Under the pieces are notes generated by a model. It saw nothing but the letters and a program-made list of their open reading frames with translations, was not told the DNA's origin and did no database searches. A stretch of 64,000 nucleotides of DNA. It comes from Prevotella jejuni (GTDB lineage Bacteria; Bacteroidota; Bacteroidia; Bacteroidales; Bacteroidaceae). The position numbers and the translations under genes are program-made. Position 1 is the first letter of the stretch; each line of letters starts with the position of its first letter. The stretch lies in NCBI RefSeq assembly GCF_900187995.1, contig NZ_FZNZ01000002.1, positions 62,001 through 126,000 of the forward strand, in the 5' to 3' direction. Below are positions 26,531 through 35,849 of this stretch, piece by piece.

Positions 26531-27616
26531 ATGAAACAGAATATTATCACTTCACTATTGTTGCTCCTTAGCATAACGGCTACAGCACAAAATAAGAAAC
26601 AAACCATCACGATTACTACCAAATTAGGCGAGGTGCATACCTATGTCGTGGGTGAGACGATAGATAGTACACGTGTGATTGAGGGCGTGGGGATAAAGGT
26701 CTACCCTAAAGGAAAGACTGTTTCAGAGGATTTCCTCTTCTCTCAAATCGACTACACCATCACTGAAACCGTCACACCTAACCCCGAGCCAACAGGCAAC
26801 AATGCCAATCGTAACACTGCCGACGACCTACAAAAGAACCGTGAGGGTTGGCGATTGGAGTTCCCTCGCTTCTATCAAGGAACCAACAAGACGTATGAAG
26901 TGACGCATTACACTACTGAGGCGAACCTTGGAGAACAGCGTAACTACTCTATCGAATGGGACGCTAACCTCAAAGCAAACCGTTGGACCTGCTATGAACT
27001 GTATGATGTTCTCTTAAAGAAGAACGTAAAGAGACAAGATGCCTTCCAACAAGACCCAGAGATACCAGCAAACGAACAAACGTCGCCTGACGATTACAGA
27101 GGGAGTGGCTTTAGCCGTGGACACCTCTGTCCATCTGGGGATAGGCTCTATTCTGCCGCTCAGAACAAGCAAACCTTCTACCTAACGAACATGCAACCAC
27201 AGATACAAGGGCACAATGGTGGCGTATGGGGAGATCTTGAAAAGAAGGTACGCGATTGGGCTGGACGATGTGATACGCTCTATATCGTGAAGGCTGCCAC
27301 TATAGACAAGGACGAGTATATCTGTAATCAAACCGATTTGGAAGAGATGGCACAGAAGGAAAAACCCCACAAGTCACTTCATTTCAATGGTATCGTACCT
27401 AAGTTCTTCTATATGGCACTGCTTGCTTACGACAAGAAAACCAACACCTATCGTGCTCTCGGTATCTGGTCGCCTCATTACAACAACAGCAAAAGCGAGT
27501 ATATCACCATACAGGAGTTACAGAACCGTACTGGTATAGACTTCTTCTGTAACCTTAGTGACGATATAGAGCAGGCCGTAGAGACAACCATTGACCAAAC
27601 GTACTGGGGATACTAA
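26531..27616 (+). CDS. Secreted DNA/RNA non-specific endonuclease (NUC1 / EndoG family)
   Basis: Cleaves single- and double-stranded DNA and RNA with Mg. A signal peptide ends at TATAQ (20), and an N-terminal beta domain runs to about residue 95. The His-Me nuclease domain carries FSRGHLCPSGDR with catalytic His198 (SRGH in place of DRGH), and the metal-binding Asn229 (HNGGVW) with Glu237, spaced as in Serratia nuclease. A strong Shine-Dalgarno, rare in this phylum, lies 7 bp before the ATG. Likely uses are nucleic-acid scavenging or degrading extracellular DNA in biofilm. No immunity gene is apparent, as expected for an exported nutritional nuclease. Confidence 0.93.
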   Translation: MKQNIITSLLLLLSITATAQNKKQTITITTKLGEVHTYVVGETIDSTRVIEGVGIKVYPKGKTVSEDFLFSQIDYTITETVTPNPEPTGNNANRNTADDLQKNREGWRLEFPRFYQGTNKTYEVTHYTTEANLGEQRNYSIEWDANLKANRWTCYELYDVLLKKNVKRQDAFQQDPEIPANEQTSPDDYRGSGFSRGHLCPSGDRLYSAAQNKQTFYLTNMQPQIQGHNGGVWGDLEKKVRDWAGRCDTLYIVKAATIDKDEYICNQTDLEEMAQKEKPHKSLHFNGIVPKFFYMALLAYDKKTNTYRALGIWSPHYNNSKSEYITIQELQNRTGIDFFCNLSDDIEQAVETTIDQTYWGY

Positions 27617-27761
27617 CATCTTTAGAGGTTAGTGTGTGACGTATAAAAACATGAAATAAAAGTTGCTGTCACTCCTGTCACACCCTTACCTTCCATATAC
27701 CCTTAGCCAACAACGAGTTATGAGAAGTGTTAAAAATGACAGCAAACGAAACTAAAACTAA

Positions 27762-27808
27762 AATAGGTTATTGAGATAGAGATTCTATATCAATAACCTA
27801 TTCTATTT
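27762..27808. terminator. Bidirectional terminator between convergent genes
   Basis: AATAGGTTATTGA (27762-27774) pairs perfectly with TCAATAACCTATT (27790-27802). T-rich sequence follows on the plus strand and matching A-rich sequence precedes it for the minus strand. Confidence 0.85.
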
Positions 27809-27861
27809 TAAGGAATATTCTTTTCGTCGCTTAACGCTCAGAATGAGTAAAGAACAGACGC

Positions 27862-29016
27862 TTACAACAAACGTTCTATCTCCTCATCAAGATTCTTAAT
27901 CTGTGATGGGTTCTTCACAATGTTATTACCTCTATCAATGAGATAGATGATTGGAACCGTCTGTGCTGGAGCCGTATAAGCCTGACTAATACCCGTATCA
28001 TCGTAGACATTAATCCATGGCAGGTTAGCAACCTGCTCTTTCCAGAAGTGCGCATTATCATCCAGAGAGACCATGTAAATCTCCAATCCACGGTCATGAT
28101 ACTTGTTATATAGGTCGCGCAAGTGCATTATATACTCTGTAGAACCCTTCGCTGCAAACACATGGAAGTCGAGTAAGACCACCTTACCCTTCAAGTCAGT
28201 TAGATGACGTTCGACACCTTTATTATCACGCAACGGCAGGTCGACAACACCAAGTTCCTTGGCTTCTATCTCCACAGGCTTATTCTGCGCTTTAACAATA
28301 CGCTCGTCTTTCATGCCTTTAATGGTGATATTGTGGAGATTTTGCGTACGTTTAGACCCAGGATAATAGGTATCCCAGCTTGTAGCCACAGCTCCAAAGA
28401 CCTTGTTATCAGCTGCATCTCGTGACGGATCGAATATCAGATGAGCCTGATTACCTATGACTATATATTGGAAAAGAGCAAAGTAACTATAAGCACGCAT
28501 AGGCTCCTTAAAGATATAATTACGTGATACATCTTGCTTATAGTCGTTCATTAACACAGTAATGATGGAGTCTGCAATATCAGGACGCTCTGCAAGAATA
28601 GACTGACAACGTGCTTGTAGGTCAATCTGCTTCAATGCTAACTCCTTTATCTTCTCGTTTTCAGACGAGCCTTTCACCGTGTAGTCGGTAGCCATCTGCG
28701 GATAAGTAGCCTTGACATCGACTGTCTCTGTAGAGTCAATACCTATGTTGATAATCTGTCCAGCTATACGAAGACGATAGAACTCCGGGTTATCCACCTT
28801 GTCACCAGAGAAGGAGAAACTCCCCTTTTCATCGAGTTTTACTGAGTCAACAGTACTGAATCCATCGAGTCCGTTGTGTTCGAAATAGAGCAAAGAGTCC
28901 TTGGCATTTGCAATAGAGCCCGTCACATGGAACTGTTCTCCCGCACAACTTGCCAGCGCAGCAAGTCCAACAATAGCAAAGCCTGCCGCTAAAATGTTTC
29001 CGATATTATGCTTCAT
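27862..29016 (-). CDS. Thioredoxin-fold lipoprotein (TlpA-like with DUF4369-type N-terminus) lacking CxxC
   Basis: The 384-residue lipoprotein has lipobox LASC (Cys24), a DUF4369-like beta domain (about 28-125), a helical linker, and a C-terminal thioredoxin/AhpC-like domain (about 240-384). Where the WxxWCxPC motif should follow VVLLDF, the sequence reads HVFAAKGST, so both redox cysteines are gone. The rest of the fold (EIYMVSLDDN, VPIIYLIDRGNNIV) is kept. It therefore cannot act as a standard thiol oxidoreductase and may bind a partner or ligand instead. A perfect TTTG-N19-TACCTTTG promoter precedes it. Confidence 0.85.
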   Translation of the reverse strand: MKHNIGNILAAGFAIVGLAALASCAGEQFHVTGSIANAKDSLLYFEHNGLDGFSTVDSVKLDEKGSFSFSGDKVDNPEFYRLRIAGQIINIGIDSTETVDVKATYPQMATDYTVKGSSENEKIKELALKQIDLQARCQSILAERPDIADSIITVLMNDYKQDVSRNYIFKEPMRAYSYFALFQYIVIGNQAHLIFDPSRDAADNKVFGAVATSWDTYYPGSKRTQNLHNITIKGMKDERIVKAQNKPVEIEAKELGVVDLPLRDNKGVERHLTDLKGKVVLLDFHVFAAKGSTEYIMHLRDLYNKYHDRGLEIYMVSLDDNAHFWKEQVANLPWINVYDDTGISQAYTAPAQTVPIIYLIDRGNNIVKNPSQIKNLDEEIERLL

Positions 29017-29054
29017 CCTTTAATAGATATTACGTTTTTACTTTATGTTTCGTG

Positions 29055-29085
29055 CAAAGGTAACGCAAAATGATAAGACTGCAAA
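29055..29085 (-). promoter_or_regulatory. Promoter of the thioredoxin-fold lipoprotein gene
   Basis: On the minus strand TTTG (29082-29085), a 19-bp spacer and TACCTTTG (29055-29062) match the Bacteroidota consensus. Confidence 0.8.
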
Positions 29086-29228
29086 GCAAATACCGTCAAA
29101 TATTATCAAATAGAGACACATTAAGACTGGGCTAATTAGATAGTAGACTGAAAGGGAGAGAAGGGCTAACAAGACAATAAGAAGCTATAATCTACGCAAT
29201 AATAGACTATTTTGCATATAACAAAAGA

Positions 29229-29269
29229 CTTCCCCTATTGGTAGAGAATCAAGTCACCAATAGGGGAAG
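29229..29269 (-). terminator. Terminator of ndh
   Basis: CTTCCCCTATTGGT (29229-29242) pairs perfectly with ACCAATAGGGGAAG (29256-29269). On the minus strand the stem is followed by TCTTTTGTT. Confidence 0.88.
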
Positions 29270-29308
29270 AGGATTGATACTATCTTCTAAAAGTATGGAA
29301 CAACCATC

Positions 29309-30580
29309 TTATTTCGCCTTCAAAATCAGACGAAGACTTTGCTTATAATTAATGTAATTCCAAATCCAATTCAGCAAGATAAACGTCTTGTTCTTTACAC
29401 CAAGGATAGAACGAAGGTGGACAATGAGCCATAATGCCCAAGCAGGGAAACCACCAAATTTCTTTCCAGCTATCTCAGCAACAGCGTGATTACGTCCGAT
29501 TGTTGCCATCACACCAAGGTTCTTGTATTTGAAAGGCTTTGGTTCTTCTCCTTTAGCAATTGCTTTGAGGTTCTTTGCAACCGTCTTTGCTTGTTGCATC
29601 GCTACTTGTGCTAACTGCGGATGACCAAGAGGATACTCCTCATCACCCTCTATCAAAGAGATGTCACCTATCGCATAAACATCTTTCAGCCCTTTCACAC
29701 GACAGAAACGATCGGTAAGAAGTCGTCCAGCATGGCCAATACTCTCTGCAGGAAAACCTTCTATCTTATTCGCACAGATACCACTCACCCAAATAACAGT
29801 CTGTGTAGGTATCTCCAGACCAGCACTGGTCTTAAGAATACCATCCTTATACTCTGTAGCAAACTGTGGTTGACGAATATGTACATGCAGCTCTTTTAAG
29901 TCGGCTTCAGCCCGTTTTGACGACATTGGATCCATAGCAGAAAGAAGTCGATCACTTGCATTCACAAGATAAATATGCATCTGTGACGAGTCAAGGTCGG
30001 GATAGTCACGAGCTATGATATTCTTCTTCATCTCGGCTACCGCACCTGCAATCTCTACACCAGAAGCACCACCACCAACGACAACAATATTCATCAAGGC
30101 TTGTTTTCGTGTAGGGTCTTCTTCAGTCAAAGCCTTTTCAAGGTTACGGAGTATGGTATTACGGAGTCGCATAGCCTCACTTACCGATTTCATCGGGAGT
30201 GTAGTTGCTTGGATGTCCTTGTTCCCAAAGAAGTTTGTAGTAGCCCCAGCAGCTATGACAAGATAGTCATATTCAATCTCTCCGACAGTCGTTAGAATAG
30301 TCTTTTTTGCCGTATCCACCGATTCTACCTCAGCCATTCGGAAGAAGAAGTCCTTGTGTCCTTGGAAAAGACGGCGGAAAGGAAAAGAGATACTACTTGG
30401 TTCAAGACCACCAGATGCCACTTGATAGATCAATGGTGGGAACTGATGATAATTGTTTTTATCAACCAGTACGACCTGATAATCGCCGTCTACTAACTTA
30501 AAAGCTAAGTCTAAGCCTCCTAATCCACCACCAACAATGACGACTCTCTTCTTGTCTGTGCGTTCAATATTTGCTTTCAT
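29309..30580 (-). CDS. ndh: Type II NADH:quinone oxidoreductase (NDH-2)
   Basis: Single-subunit flavoenzyme that passes electrons from NADH to menaquinone without pumping protons. The 423-residue protein has an FAD-binding VVIVGGGLGG (13-22), a central NAD-binding VVVGGGASGVEIAGA, and the late YAIGDISLIEGDEEYPLGHPQLAQVAMQ segment, which contains the conserved GD and AQ-type quinone-site residues. The C-terminal part (about 360-423) has the amphipathic helices that attach NDH-2 to the membrane. It follows the M16 peptidase gene by 111 bp on the same strand. Confidence 0.95.
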   Translation of the reverse strand: MKANIERTDKKRVVIVGGGLGGLDLAFKLVDGDYQVVLVDKNNYHQFPPLIYQVASGGLEPSSISFPFRRLFQGHKDFFFRMAEVESVDTAKKTILTTVGEIEYDYLVIAAGATTNFFGNKDIQATTLPMKSVSEAMRLRNTILRNLEKALTEEDPTRKQALMNIVVVGGGASGVEIAGAVAEMKKNIIARDYPDLDSSQMHIYLVNASDRLLSAMDPMSSKRAEADLKELHVHIRQPQFATEYKDGILKTSAGLEIPTQTVIWVSGICANKIEGFPAESIGHAGRLLTDRFCRVKGLKDVYAIGDISLIEGDEEYPLGHPQLAQVAMQQAKTVAKNLKAIAKGEEPKPFKYKNLGVMATIGRNHAVAEIAGKKFGGFPAWALWLIVHLRSILGVKNKTFILLNWIWNYINYKQSLRLILKAK

Positions 30581-30691
30581 TACTTTGCTATCCTTATGTT
30601 CATTATCCTTTATTATATCTTTTATCTACCTAAATTCTATAGAAATAACTATGCCAAAATTGCTTCATTAATCCTTTATGAAATCTATTCC

Positions 30692-31933
30692 TTATATATA
30701 GACCAACTTTGTTAGTCGTTCTTCAGGGAACAATTCGCATGCAACCTGTTGTACATCCTCAGCCGTAATAGCGTCTATATCACGATAAAGTGCTGTGATA
30801 TCTTTCTTCCACCCATAGTGTAGAAAAACCTTACCAAAGTCTAAAGCAAGGTTTTCTCGGTTGTCACAAGCAATACCAATCTGCCCTTTTAACTGCTGTT
30901 TAGCTATGGACAACTCCTCATCTGACAATGGAACCGACATGAAACGGTCGAGTTCTGCACGAACAAGGCGCATACACTCGGATCTATCATCAGCATCACA
31001 ACCAAAGTAAACACTCCACAGACCCGTCTGGGAATAGCTTACCATTGTGCTTTCTACCGTATAAACGAGTCCTCGACGCTCACGGAGTGCAAGGTTCAAA
31101 CGAGCACTCATGCCCGGTCCTCCTAATATATTATTCAGTAGATAGAGTGCCATTCTCCGTTTGTCATGTATGCTATAGGCTCTATTTCCTATCATTACAT
31201 GCGCTTGATGGGTATGTTTGTCTATCTCCACCACCTGTGGCTGATATTCGCTTAATGGTGGAAGAGATGATTCTACAGGCTTTTCTACCTCCTCTATCAC
31301 CTTCACCTTCGCTCCATTCTCCTTCTCTAACAGACGAAGTAAATGCTCGAAATCAACGTCACCATACGCAAAAAACACCGAATTCATCGGTAAGTAATAC
31401 TGCTTAGTGAACCGTATTGCATCATCAGTAGTAAACCTTCGCACACGCTCAGACGTTCCAAGGATACTATGTCCTAATGGATGACCACGGAAGATAAGGT
31501 TTTCAAACTCGTCATAAATCAACTCAGCTGGACTATCATTATACGACTCTATCTCATCACAGATAACCTCTACCTCTTTATTAATCTCCTTTTGAGGATA
31601 AACACTATGGAAGACAATATCTGTCAGAAGGTCTATCGCACGAGAAAGATGGTCCTTCAGAATAGCTGAATAATAAACCGTATCGGTCTTGGTCGTAAAG
31701 GCATTGAGGTCGCCCCCCACTTCTTCGAGGCATTGGATAACATCTATTGCCGTACGACGGGTAGTACCCTTGAAGGTTACATGCTCACAGAAATGAGCTA
31801 TCCCCTCCTCTCCAGGCAGCTCGTTAGCAGTCCCAACATTGAGCTGATAACCGCAATAAACCACCGGAGAAGCCGTTGGAAGGGCTATGATACGCAGTCC
31901 GTTATCCAAGACCGCAGTCTGATATCTTGTCAT
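30692..31933 (-). CDS. M16-family (processing-peptidase-like) zinc metalloprotease
   Basis: The 413-residue product has the inverted zinc motif HxxEH as HFCEH (His47, Glu50, His51), followed about 76 residues later by the third ligand in VEVICDEIESYND. The C-terminal half-domain has NILGGPGMSARLNLALRERRGLVY, typical of mitochondrial-processing-peptidase-like proteins. It has no signal peptide, so it is cytoplasmic. The ATG at 31933 is preferred; a TTG at 31942 lies inside the -7 element. It is divergent from the PfkB kinase and upstream of ndh. Confidence 0.93.
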   Translation of the reverse strand: MTRYQTAVLDNGLRIIALPTASPVVYCGYQLNVGTANELPGEEGIAHFCEHVTFKGTTRRTAIDVIQCLEEVGGDLNAFTTKTDTVYYSAILKDHLSRAIDLLTDIVFHSVYPQKEINKEVEVICDEIESYNDSPAELIYDEFENLIFRGHPLGHSILGTSERVRRFTTDDAIRFTKQYYLPMNSVFFAYGDVDFEHLLRLLEKENGAKVKVIEEVEKPVESSLPPLSEYQPQVVEIDKHTHQAHVMIGNRAYSIHDKRRMALYLLNNILGGPGMSARLNLALRERRGLVYTVESTMVSYSQTGLWSVYFGCDADDRSECMRLVRAELDRFMSVPLSDEELSIAKQQLKGQIGIACDNRENLALDFGKVFLHYGWKKDITALYRDIDAITAEDVQQVACELFPEERLTKLVYI

Positions 31934-31939
31934 AAGGTG

Positions 31940-31947
31940 CAAAATTA
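31940..31947 (-). promoter_or_regulatory. -7 element almost touching the M16 peptidase start
   Basis: The minus strand reads TAATTTTG, ending only 6 bp before the ATG at 31933. If used, transcription would begin at or next to the start codon, giving a leaderless or near-leaderless message. No good -33 element is seen. Confidence 0.45.
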
Positions 31948-32006
31948 AGAAAAAAGAATGAAAACTAATAGACTTTAATCGACAAAGAAAAAAGAACCTA
32001 ATTCAT

Positions 32007-32037
32007 TTTGTGTTACGCCTAAATTTCAGTATATTTG
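32007..32037 (+). promoter_or_regulatory. Promoter of the PfkB kinase gene
   Basis: TTTG (32007-32010), a 19-bp spacer and TATATTTG (32030-32037) match the Bacteroidota consensus, 37 bp before the ATG. Confidence 0.85.
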
Positions 32038-32074
32038 CACAACTAAAACGAGACACAACATAATTCACAATAAA

Positions 32075-33013
32075 ATGCGGAAAGTTATAGGTATAGGTGA
32101 AACCGTCTTAGACATCATCTTTAAGGAAAACAAACCAGTTGAGGCAGTTCCTGGAGGGTCTATCTTTAATGCCATCACATCGTTAGGACGTTGTGGCATC
32201 AATACTTCGTTTATTTCAGAAGCAGGCAATGACCATGTCGGGAAATACATCGTTGACTTTTTGAAAGACAATGGCGTGAATGCTGATAACGTCACTACCT
32301 TCCCTGATTCTAAGTCGCCTGTATCATTGGCATTTCTCAATGATAAGAATGATGCTGACTATATCTTTTATAAAGAACATCCATATCACTTGTTAGACTT
32401 CACCTATCCGGAGATAAAACCCGATGATATCGTGATTTTTGGTTCGTTTTATGCTGTCAATCCAATGATTCGTCCGCAGGTTCTTGGCCTACTCGACTAT
32501 GCTCGCTCACATGGAGCTATCATCTATTATGATGTGAATTTCCGCCCAGCACATAAGGATGAAGTAATCAAGGTTACGCCTAACCTCATCGAGAACCTCG
32601 ACTACGCCGATATTGTTCGTGGTAGTCATGAGGACTTTGCAACGCTTTATAAGAAGGAAGATGCCGATAAGGTTTATAATGCCGAGATATCCTTCTATTG
32701 CAAACAATTCATCTACACACAAGGAAGCCAGCCTGTAGAGGTGCGTAGCGGTAGGACATTAAAGAAGTCTTACCCTGTCCTCGACACAAATGTGATCAGT
32801 ACTATTGGGGCTGGTGACAACTTTAATGCAGGCTTCATCTTTGGTATGTTGAAGCATAACATTACCCGTGCTGACCTCGAACAAGGACTGACGGAGGAGC
32901 AGTGGGACAAACTTATCAACTATGCCTTGATGTTTTCAGCAGACTGCTGCAAGGACATTTTCAATTATGTAAGCAAGGAATTTGGTGAGAAGATGAAGGA
33001 GGAGGCTTTATAA
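32075..33013 (+). CDS. PfkB-family sugar kinase (fructokinase-like)
   Basis: Phosphorylates a sugar, probably fructose or a related ketose, with ATP. The 312-residue protein has the N-terminal substrate loop VPGGSIFNAITSLGR (25-39) and the ATP/anion-hole signature STIGAGDNFNAGFIFG (242-257) with catalytic base Asp248. A YYDVNFRPAHKDE segment near 151-163 is typical of fructokinase/ribokinase relatives. It would suit processing of fructose released by the GH32 enzyme, but it lies 24 kb away and the substrate is inferred. Confidence 0.88.
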   Translation: MRKVIGIGETVLDIIFKENKPVEAVPGGSIFNAITSLGRCGINTSFISEAGNDHVGKYIVDFLKDNGVNADNVTTFPDSKSPVSLAFLNDKNDADYIFYKEHPYHLLDFTYPEIKPDDIVIFGSFYAVNPMIRPQVLGLLDYARSHGAIIYYDVNFRPAHKDEVIKVTPNLIENLDYADIVRGSHEDFATLYKKEDADKVYNAEISFYCKQFIYTQGSQPVEVRSGRTLKKSYPVLDTNVISTIGAGDNFNAGFIFGMLKHNITRADLEQGLTEEQWDKLINYALMFSADCCKDIFNYVSKEFGEKMKEEAL

Positions 33014-33087
33014 TAAGCCGTATTAGCCTAATAAGCCTTATTGGCCTAATAAGTCCAATTGGCCTAATAAAGCCCAATAAGCTAACT
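33013..33087. repeat. Second 9-bp GCCTAATAA-type array
   Basis: Units such as GCCTAATAA, GGCCTAATA and GCCCAATAA run from the kinase stop to about 30 bp before fprA. They are related to 17378-17452. Confidence 0.75.
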
Positions 33088-33116
33088 AAAAGGAACTACA
33101 TAAAATCAAAAAAATA

Positions 33117-34307
33117 ATGATAGAAATTGCCAATAAAGTTTATTACGTAGGAGTTAACGACCGCAACAAGAGTCTCTTCGAGGGATTATGGCCACTGCCT
33201 TATGGTGTTAGCTACAATTCTTATCTTATCGATGACGAGAAGGTTTGCCTTATTGACACTGTTGAGGTTGATTTCTTTGTACAGTTTATAGAGAGGCTTC
33301 GTGAGGTGTTGGGCGACCGACAGATAGACTACTTAGTCATCAACCACATGGAACCTGACCACTCTGGATCACTTGCCTTACTGCGTAAGTATTACCCTAA
33401 CATTCAGGTTATCGGTAATAAGAAGACCTTCGATATGATGTCTGGATTCTATGGAATCAAGGACAATACGATTGAAGTAAAGAATGGTGAGGAGCTTAAC
33501 TTAGGTAATCATACCCTTCAGTTCTACATGACTCCAATGGTACACTGGCCTGAAACAATGATGACTCATTGTAAGGGTGAGGTCAGCTACCTATTCACTG
33601 GCGATGCTTTCGGCTGTTTTGGTGCATTAAATGGCGGTCTCATCGACAAGGACATAGACACTGATTGGTGCTGGTTGGAGATGGTTCGCTACTATTCTAA
33701 CATCGTTGGAAAGTACGGAACACCTGTTCAGAACGCATTGAAGAAACTTGCTGGTATCCATTTCGACTATATTTGTTCTACTCACGGACCAGTATGGCAT
33801 CAATATGTTGATAAGGTTGTCGCATTGTATGACCGTATGTCTAAATATGAGACAGACCCAGGTTTGGTTATTTGCTACGGTACGATGTATGGTAACACAG
33901 AGCGTATGGCAGAACAGATAGCCCGCTCAGCGTCTCTTGCTGGTGTGAAGAATATCCGCTTGTACAATGTCTCTAAGACACATCACAGCTATATCCTCCA
34001 GGACATCTTCCGCTTCCGTGGCTTGATTGTTGGTGCTCCTACCTATAATGCAGGGCTCTATCATGAGATGGATGTACTCTTGCAAGAGGTTGCCAATCGC
34101 GACATCAAGAACCACCTTATCGGTTGGTTTGGTTCTTACTCATGGGCTTCAAAGGCTGTTGCAGCCATTGGCGAATGGAACGAGAACCATCTCCACTTTG
34201 AGAAAGTAGGCGAACCTGTTGAGATGAAGCAAGCACTCACACCAGAGATTAAGGAAGAGTGCAACCGCTTAGGCCGTGAGATGGCAGCTAAATTATTAGC
34301 TGAATAA
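33117..34307 (+). CDS. fprA: Flavodiiron protein (A-type flavoprotein), O2/NO reductase
   Basis: Reduces oxygen to water (or NO to N2O), protecting anaerobes. The 396-residue protein has a metallo-beta-lactamase-like diiron domain with ligands in NHMEPDHSGS (His77, Glu79, Asp81, His82), His143 (MVHWPE), Asp163 (TGDAFG) and His223 (STHGPVW). A flavodoxin domain starts near 250 with the FMN-binding CYGTMYGNTERMAEQIA. All diiron ligands are present. There is no rubredoxin extension, so a separate electron donor is needed. It is followed after 11 bp by an acyltransferase gene. Confidence 0.96.
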   Translation: MIEIANKVYYVGVNDRNKSLFEGLWPLPYGVSYNSYLIDDEKVCLIDTVEVDFFVQFIERLREVLGDRQIDYLVINHMEPDHSGSLALLRKYYPNIQVIGNKKTFDMMSGFYGIKDNTIEVKNGEELNLGNHTLQFYMTPMVHWPETMMTHCKGEVSYLFTGDAFGCFGALNGGLIDKDIDTDWCWLEMVRYYSNIVGKYGTPVQNALKKLAGIHFDYICSTHGPVWHQYVDKVVALYDRMSKYETDPGLVICYGTMYGNTERMAEQIARSASLAGVKNIRLYNVSKTHHSYILQDIFRFRGLIVGAPTYNAGLYHEMDVLLQEVANRDIKNHLIGWFGSYSWASKAVAAIGEWNENHLHFEKVGEPVEMKQALTPEIKEECNRLGREMAAKLLAE

Positions 34308-34318
34308 AAGGGTCTAAG

Positions 34319-35452
34319 ATGATTAGAACGAACAAAGATAGCACACTGTCACAGGTTATTACTGCTTTACGCTTTCCACTCATCGTATTAGTATTGTTCG
34401 TTCATTCTAACTTCAAAGGTGTATCATTTGCTTGGGACAATGCTTTAAAAGCATCTTTTTCGCTCCCAATAGGTAATATCAACCTGTCATTAGGAACATT
34501 CATCGACTTTATATCGGGTTCGCTTGCTCCATTAGCGAACCCGTTTTTCTTTTTCGTTAGTGGCCTGTTGTTTTTTCATTGTAGACAGTTTACACGTAAG
34601 GTGTATATCAACAAGATCCGTCATAGGCTGCAATCGTTGCTCATACCTTATATATTATGGAACTTATTGTTCCTCCTAATCATCGCCATTGGTAGTTCTT
34701 TACGCCCAGGATGGACTGCTATTATTGATAAGCCGCTATCTAATTTCACCATTAAAGATTATCTTTTAATCTTCTGGGACACAAGTCTAATTGGCCAGAA
34801 AGGTGGTCTTGCTACCCCTATAGACATTCCTTTATGGTTCGTTCGCAACCTTATGGTATTGTCACTTGCCTCCCCATTCATTTATACAACTATCCATCTC
34901 CTTTCTCGATGGCACAAAAGATTAGCATTATATATGCTTCTAATATTTCTATATGCTATCCATTATTTACCTGATCAATGGGAAGGATGGGGACAGAGTC
35001 TATTATTCTTTAGTCTTGGAGCAACCTTTACCATTCTGAAATGGGATGTAACAAAGCTGTTTAAGCCCTACGGAATATATGGAATTATCGGTGCCTGTCT
35101 CTTCTATTGGGCACAGCTCGCTAACCTCATGTATGCTGCCTTAATCGTTACTATAATCTCTCTGACCACATACATCATTGAGCATAGACAGCAACAAGGG
35201 CTTACTTCTAAATTAATTCCTAATATATTAACGGATTCATCGTTCTTTATCTATGCAGCACACACACTTCCTCAAGGTATTATTTTGTGGTCTCTCAAAT
35301 TGGAATGGTTACCTATCACTGGAGCTACAAGTGTACTGATTGTTTATTTCCTTTCCCCTGTTATCCTCACAACTGTTTGCCTGCTATCTTTCATATTACT
35401 TAGACGTATATCTCCTATCTCACTCTACTTCTTAACAGGAGGGCGACAATAA
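34319..35452 (+). CDS. Acyltransferase-3 family multi-pass membrane protein
   Basis: The family O-acylates surface sugars or lipids. The 377-residue protein has about ten hydrophobic helices. The first, LRFPLIVLVLFVHSNF, carries the Arg/His pair expected at the active site (RFP...H), and there is a PLWFVRNLMVL segment in the middle. It is most like the Bacteroides-type acyltransferases associated with polysaccharide or lipid modification. It starts 11 bp after fprA and may be co-transcribed, although no functional link is evident. Confidence 0.85.
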   Translation: MIRTNKDSTLSQVITALRFPLIVLVLFVHSNFKGVSFAWDNALKASFSLPIGNINLSLGTFIDFISGSLAPLANPFFFFVSGLLFFHCRQFTRKVYINKIRHRLQSLLIPYILWNLLFLLIIAIGSSLRPGWTAIIDKPLSNFTIKDYLLIFWDTSLIGQKGGLATPIDIPLWFVRNLMVLSLASPFIYTTIHLLSRWHKRLALYMLLIFLYAIHYLPDQWEGWGQSLLFFSLGATFTILKWDVTKLFKPYGIYGIIGACLFYWAQLANLMYAALIVTIISLTTYIIEHRQQQGLTSKLIPNILTDSSFFIYAAHTLPQGIILWSLKLEWLPITGATSVLIVYFLSPVILTTVCLLSFILLRRISPISLYFLTGGRQ

Positions 35453-35817
35453 ACCTCAGAAAAGGTTATAAATAAATCTTTCAAAAGCCCTAATTTTGTT
35501 TTAATTATAGTTGCTGTCACTTTGTATATTTAAGCTAACTTATCGATTACTAAGAATTTATATATAAGGAGAACGTAACAGTAATGATTGCAAAATAAAA
35601 CCTATTCTTCAACGACCAATACTTATTTAATTCTTCCCTTACTACTTTCTTTAACCTTACCTCATTTTCCTTTCAATTATATGAAGCTTTCATACCAAAT
35701 GTATCTAAGCTGCATACACCTACTCAAAAGTACTTCGCACATCACAGAAGCTCCTCTCGTAATAATGAGAAAAGGCACCGAAGAACTATAAGATATACTG
35801 TATTCAATTATTTTTTG
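35453..35817. other. Gap before the LOG gene
   Basis: No convincing gene. A 67-codon frame begins at TTG 35588 and has a hydrophobic start (TYLILPLLLSLTLP), but no start signal or family. No terminator is obvious after the acyltransferase. Confidence 0.4.
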
Positions 35818-35825
35818 TATCTTTG
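35818..35825 (+). promoter_or_regulatory. -7 element of the LOG-family gene
   Basis: TATCTTTG matches TAnnTTTG, 24 bp before the ATG at 35850. Its position rules out the TTG at 35823 as a start. Confidence 0.6.
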
Positions 35826-35849
35826 TACACAAATAAAAATAGGAATAAG

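Noticed and set aside
31934..31942. TTG start giving three extra residues on the M16 peptidase
   Set aside because: It lies inside the predicted -7 element; the ATG at 31933 fits the family N-terminus.
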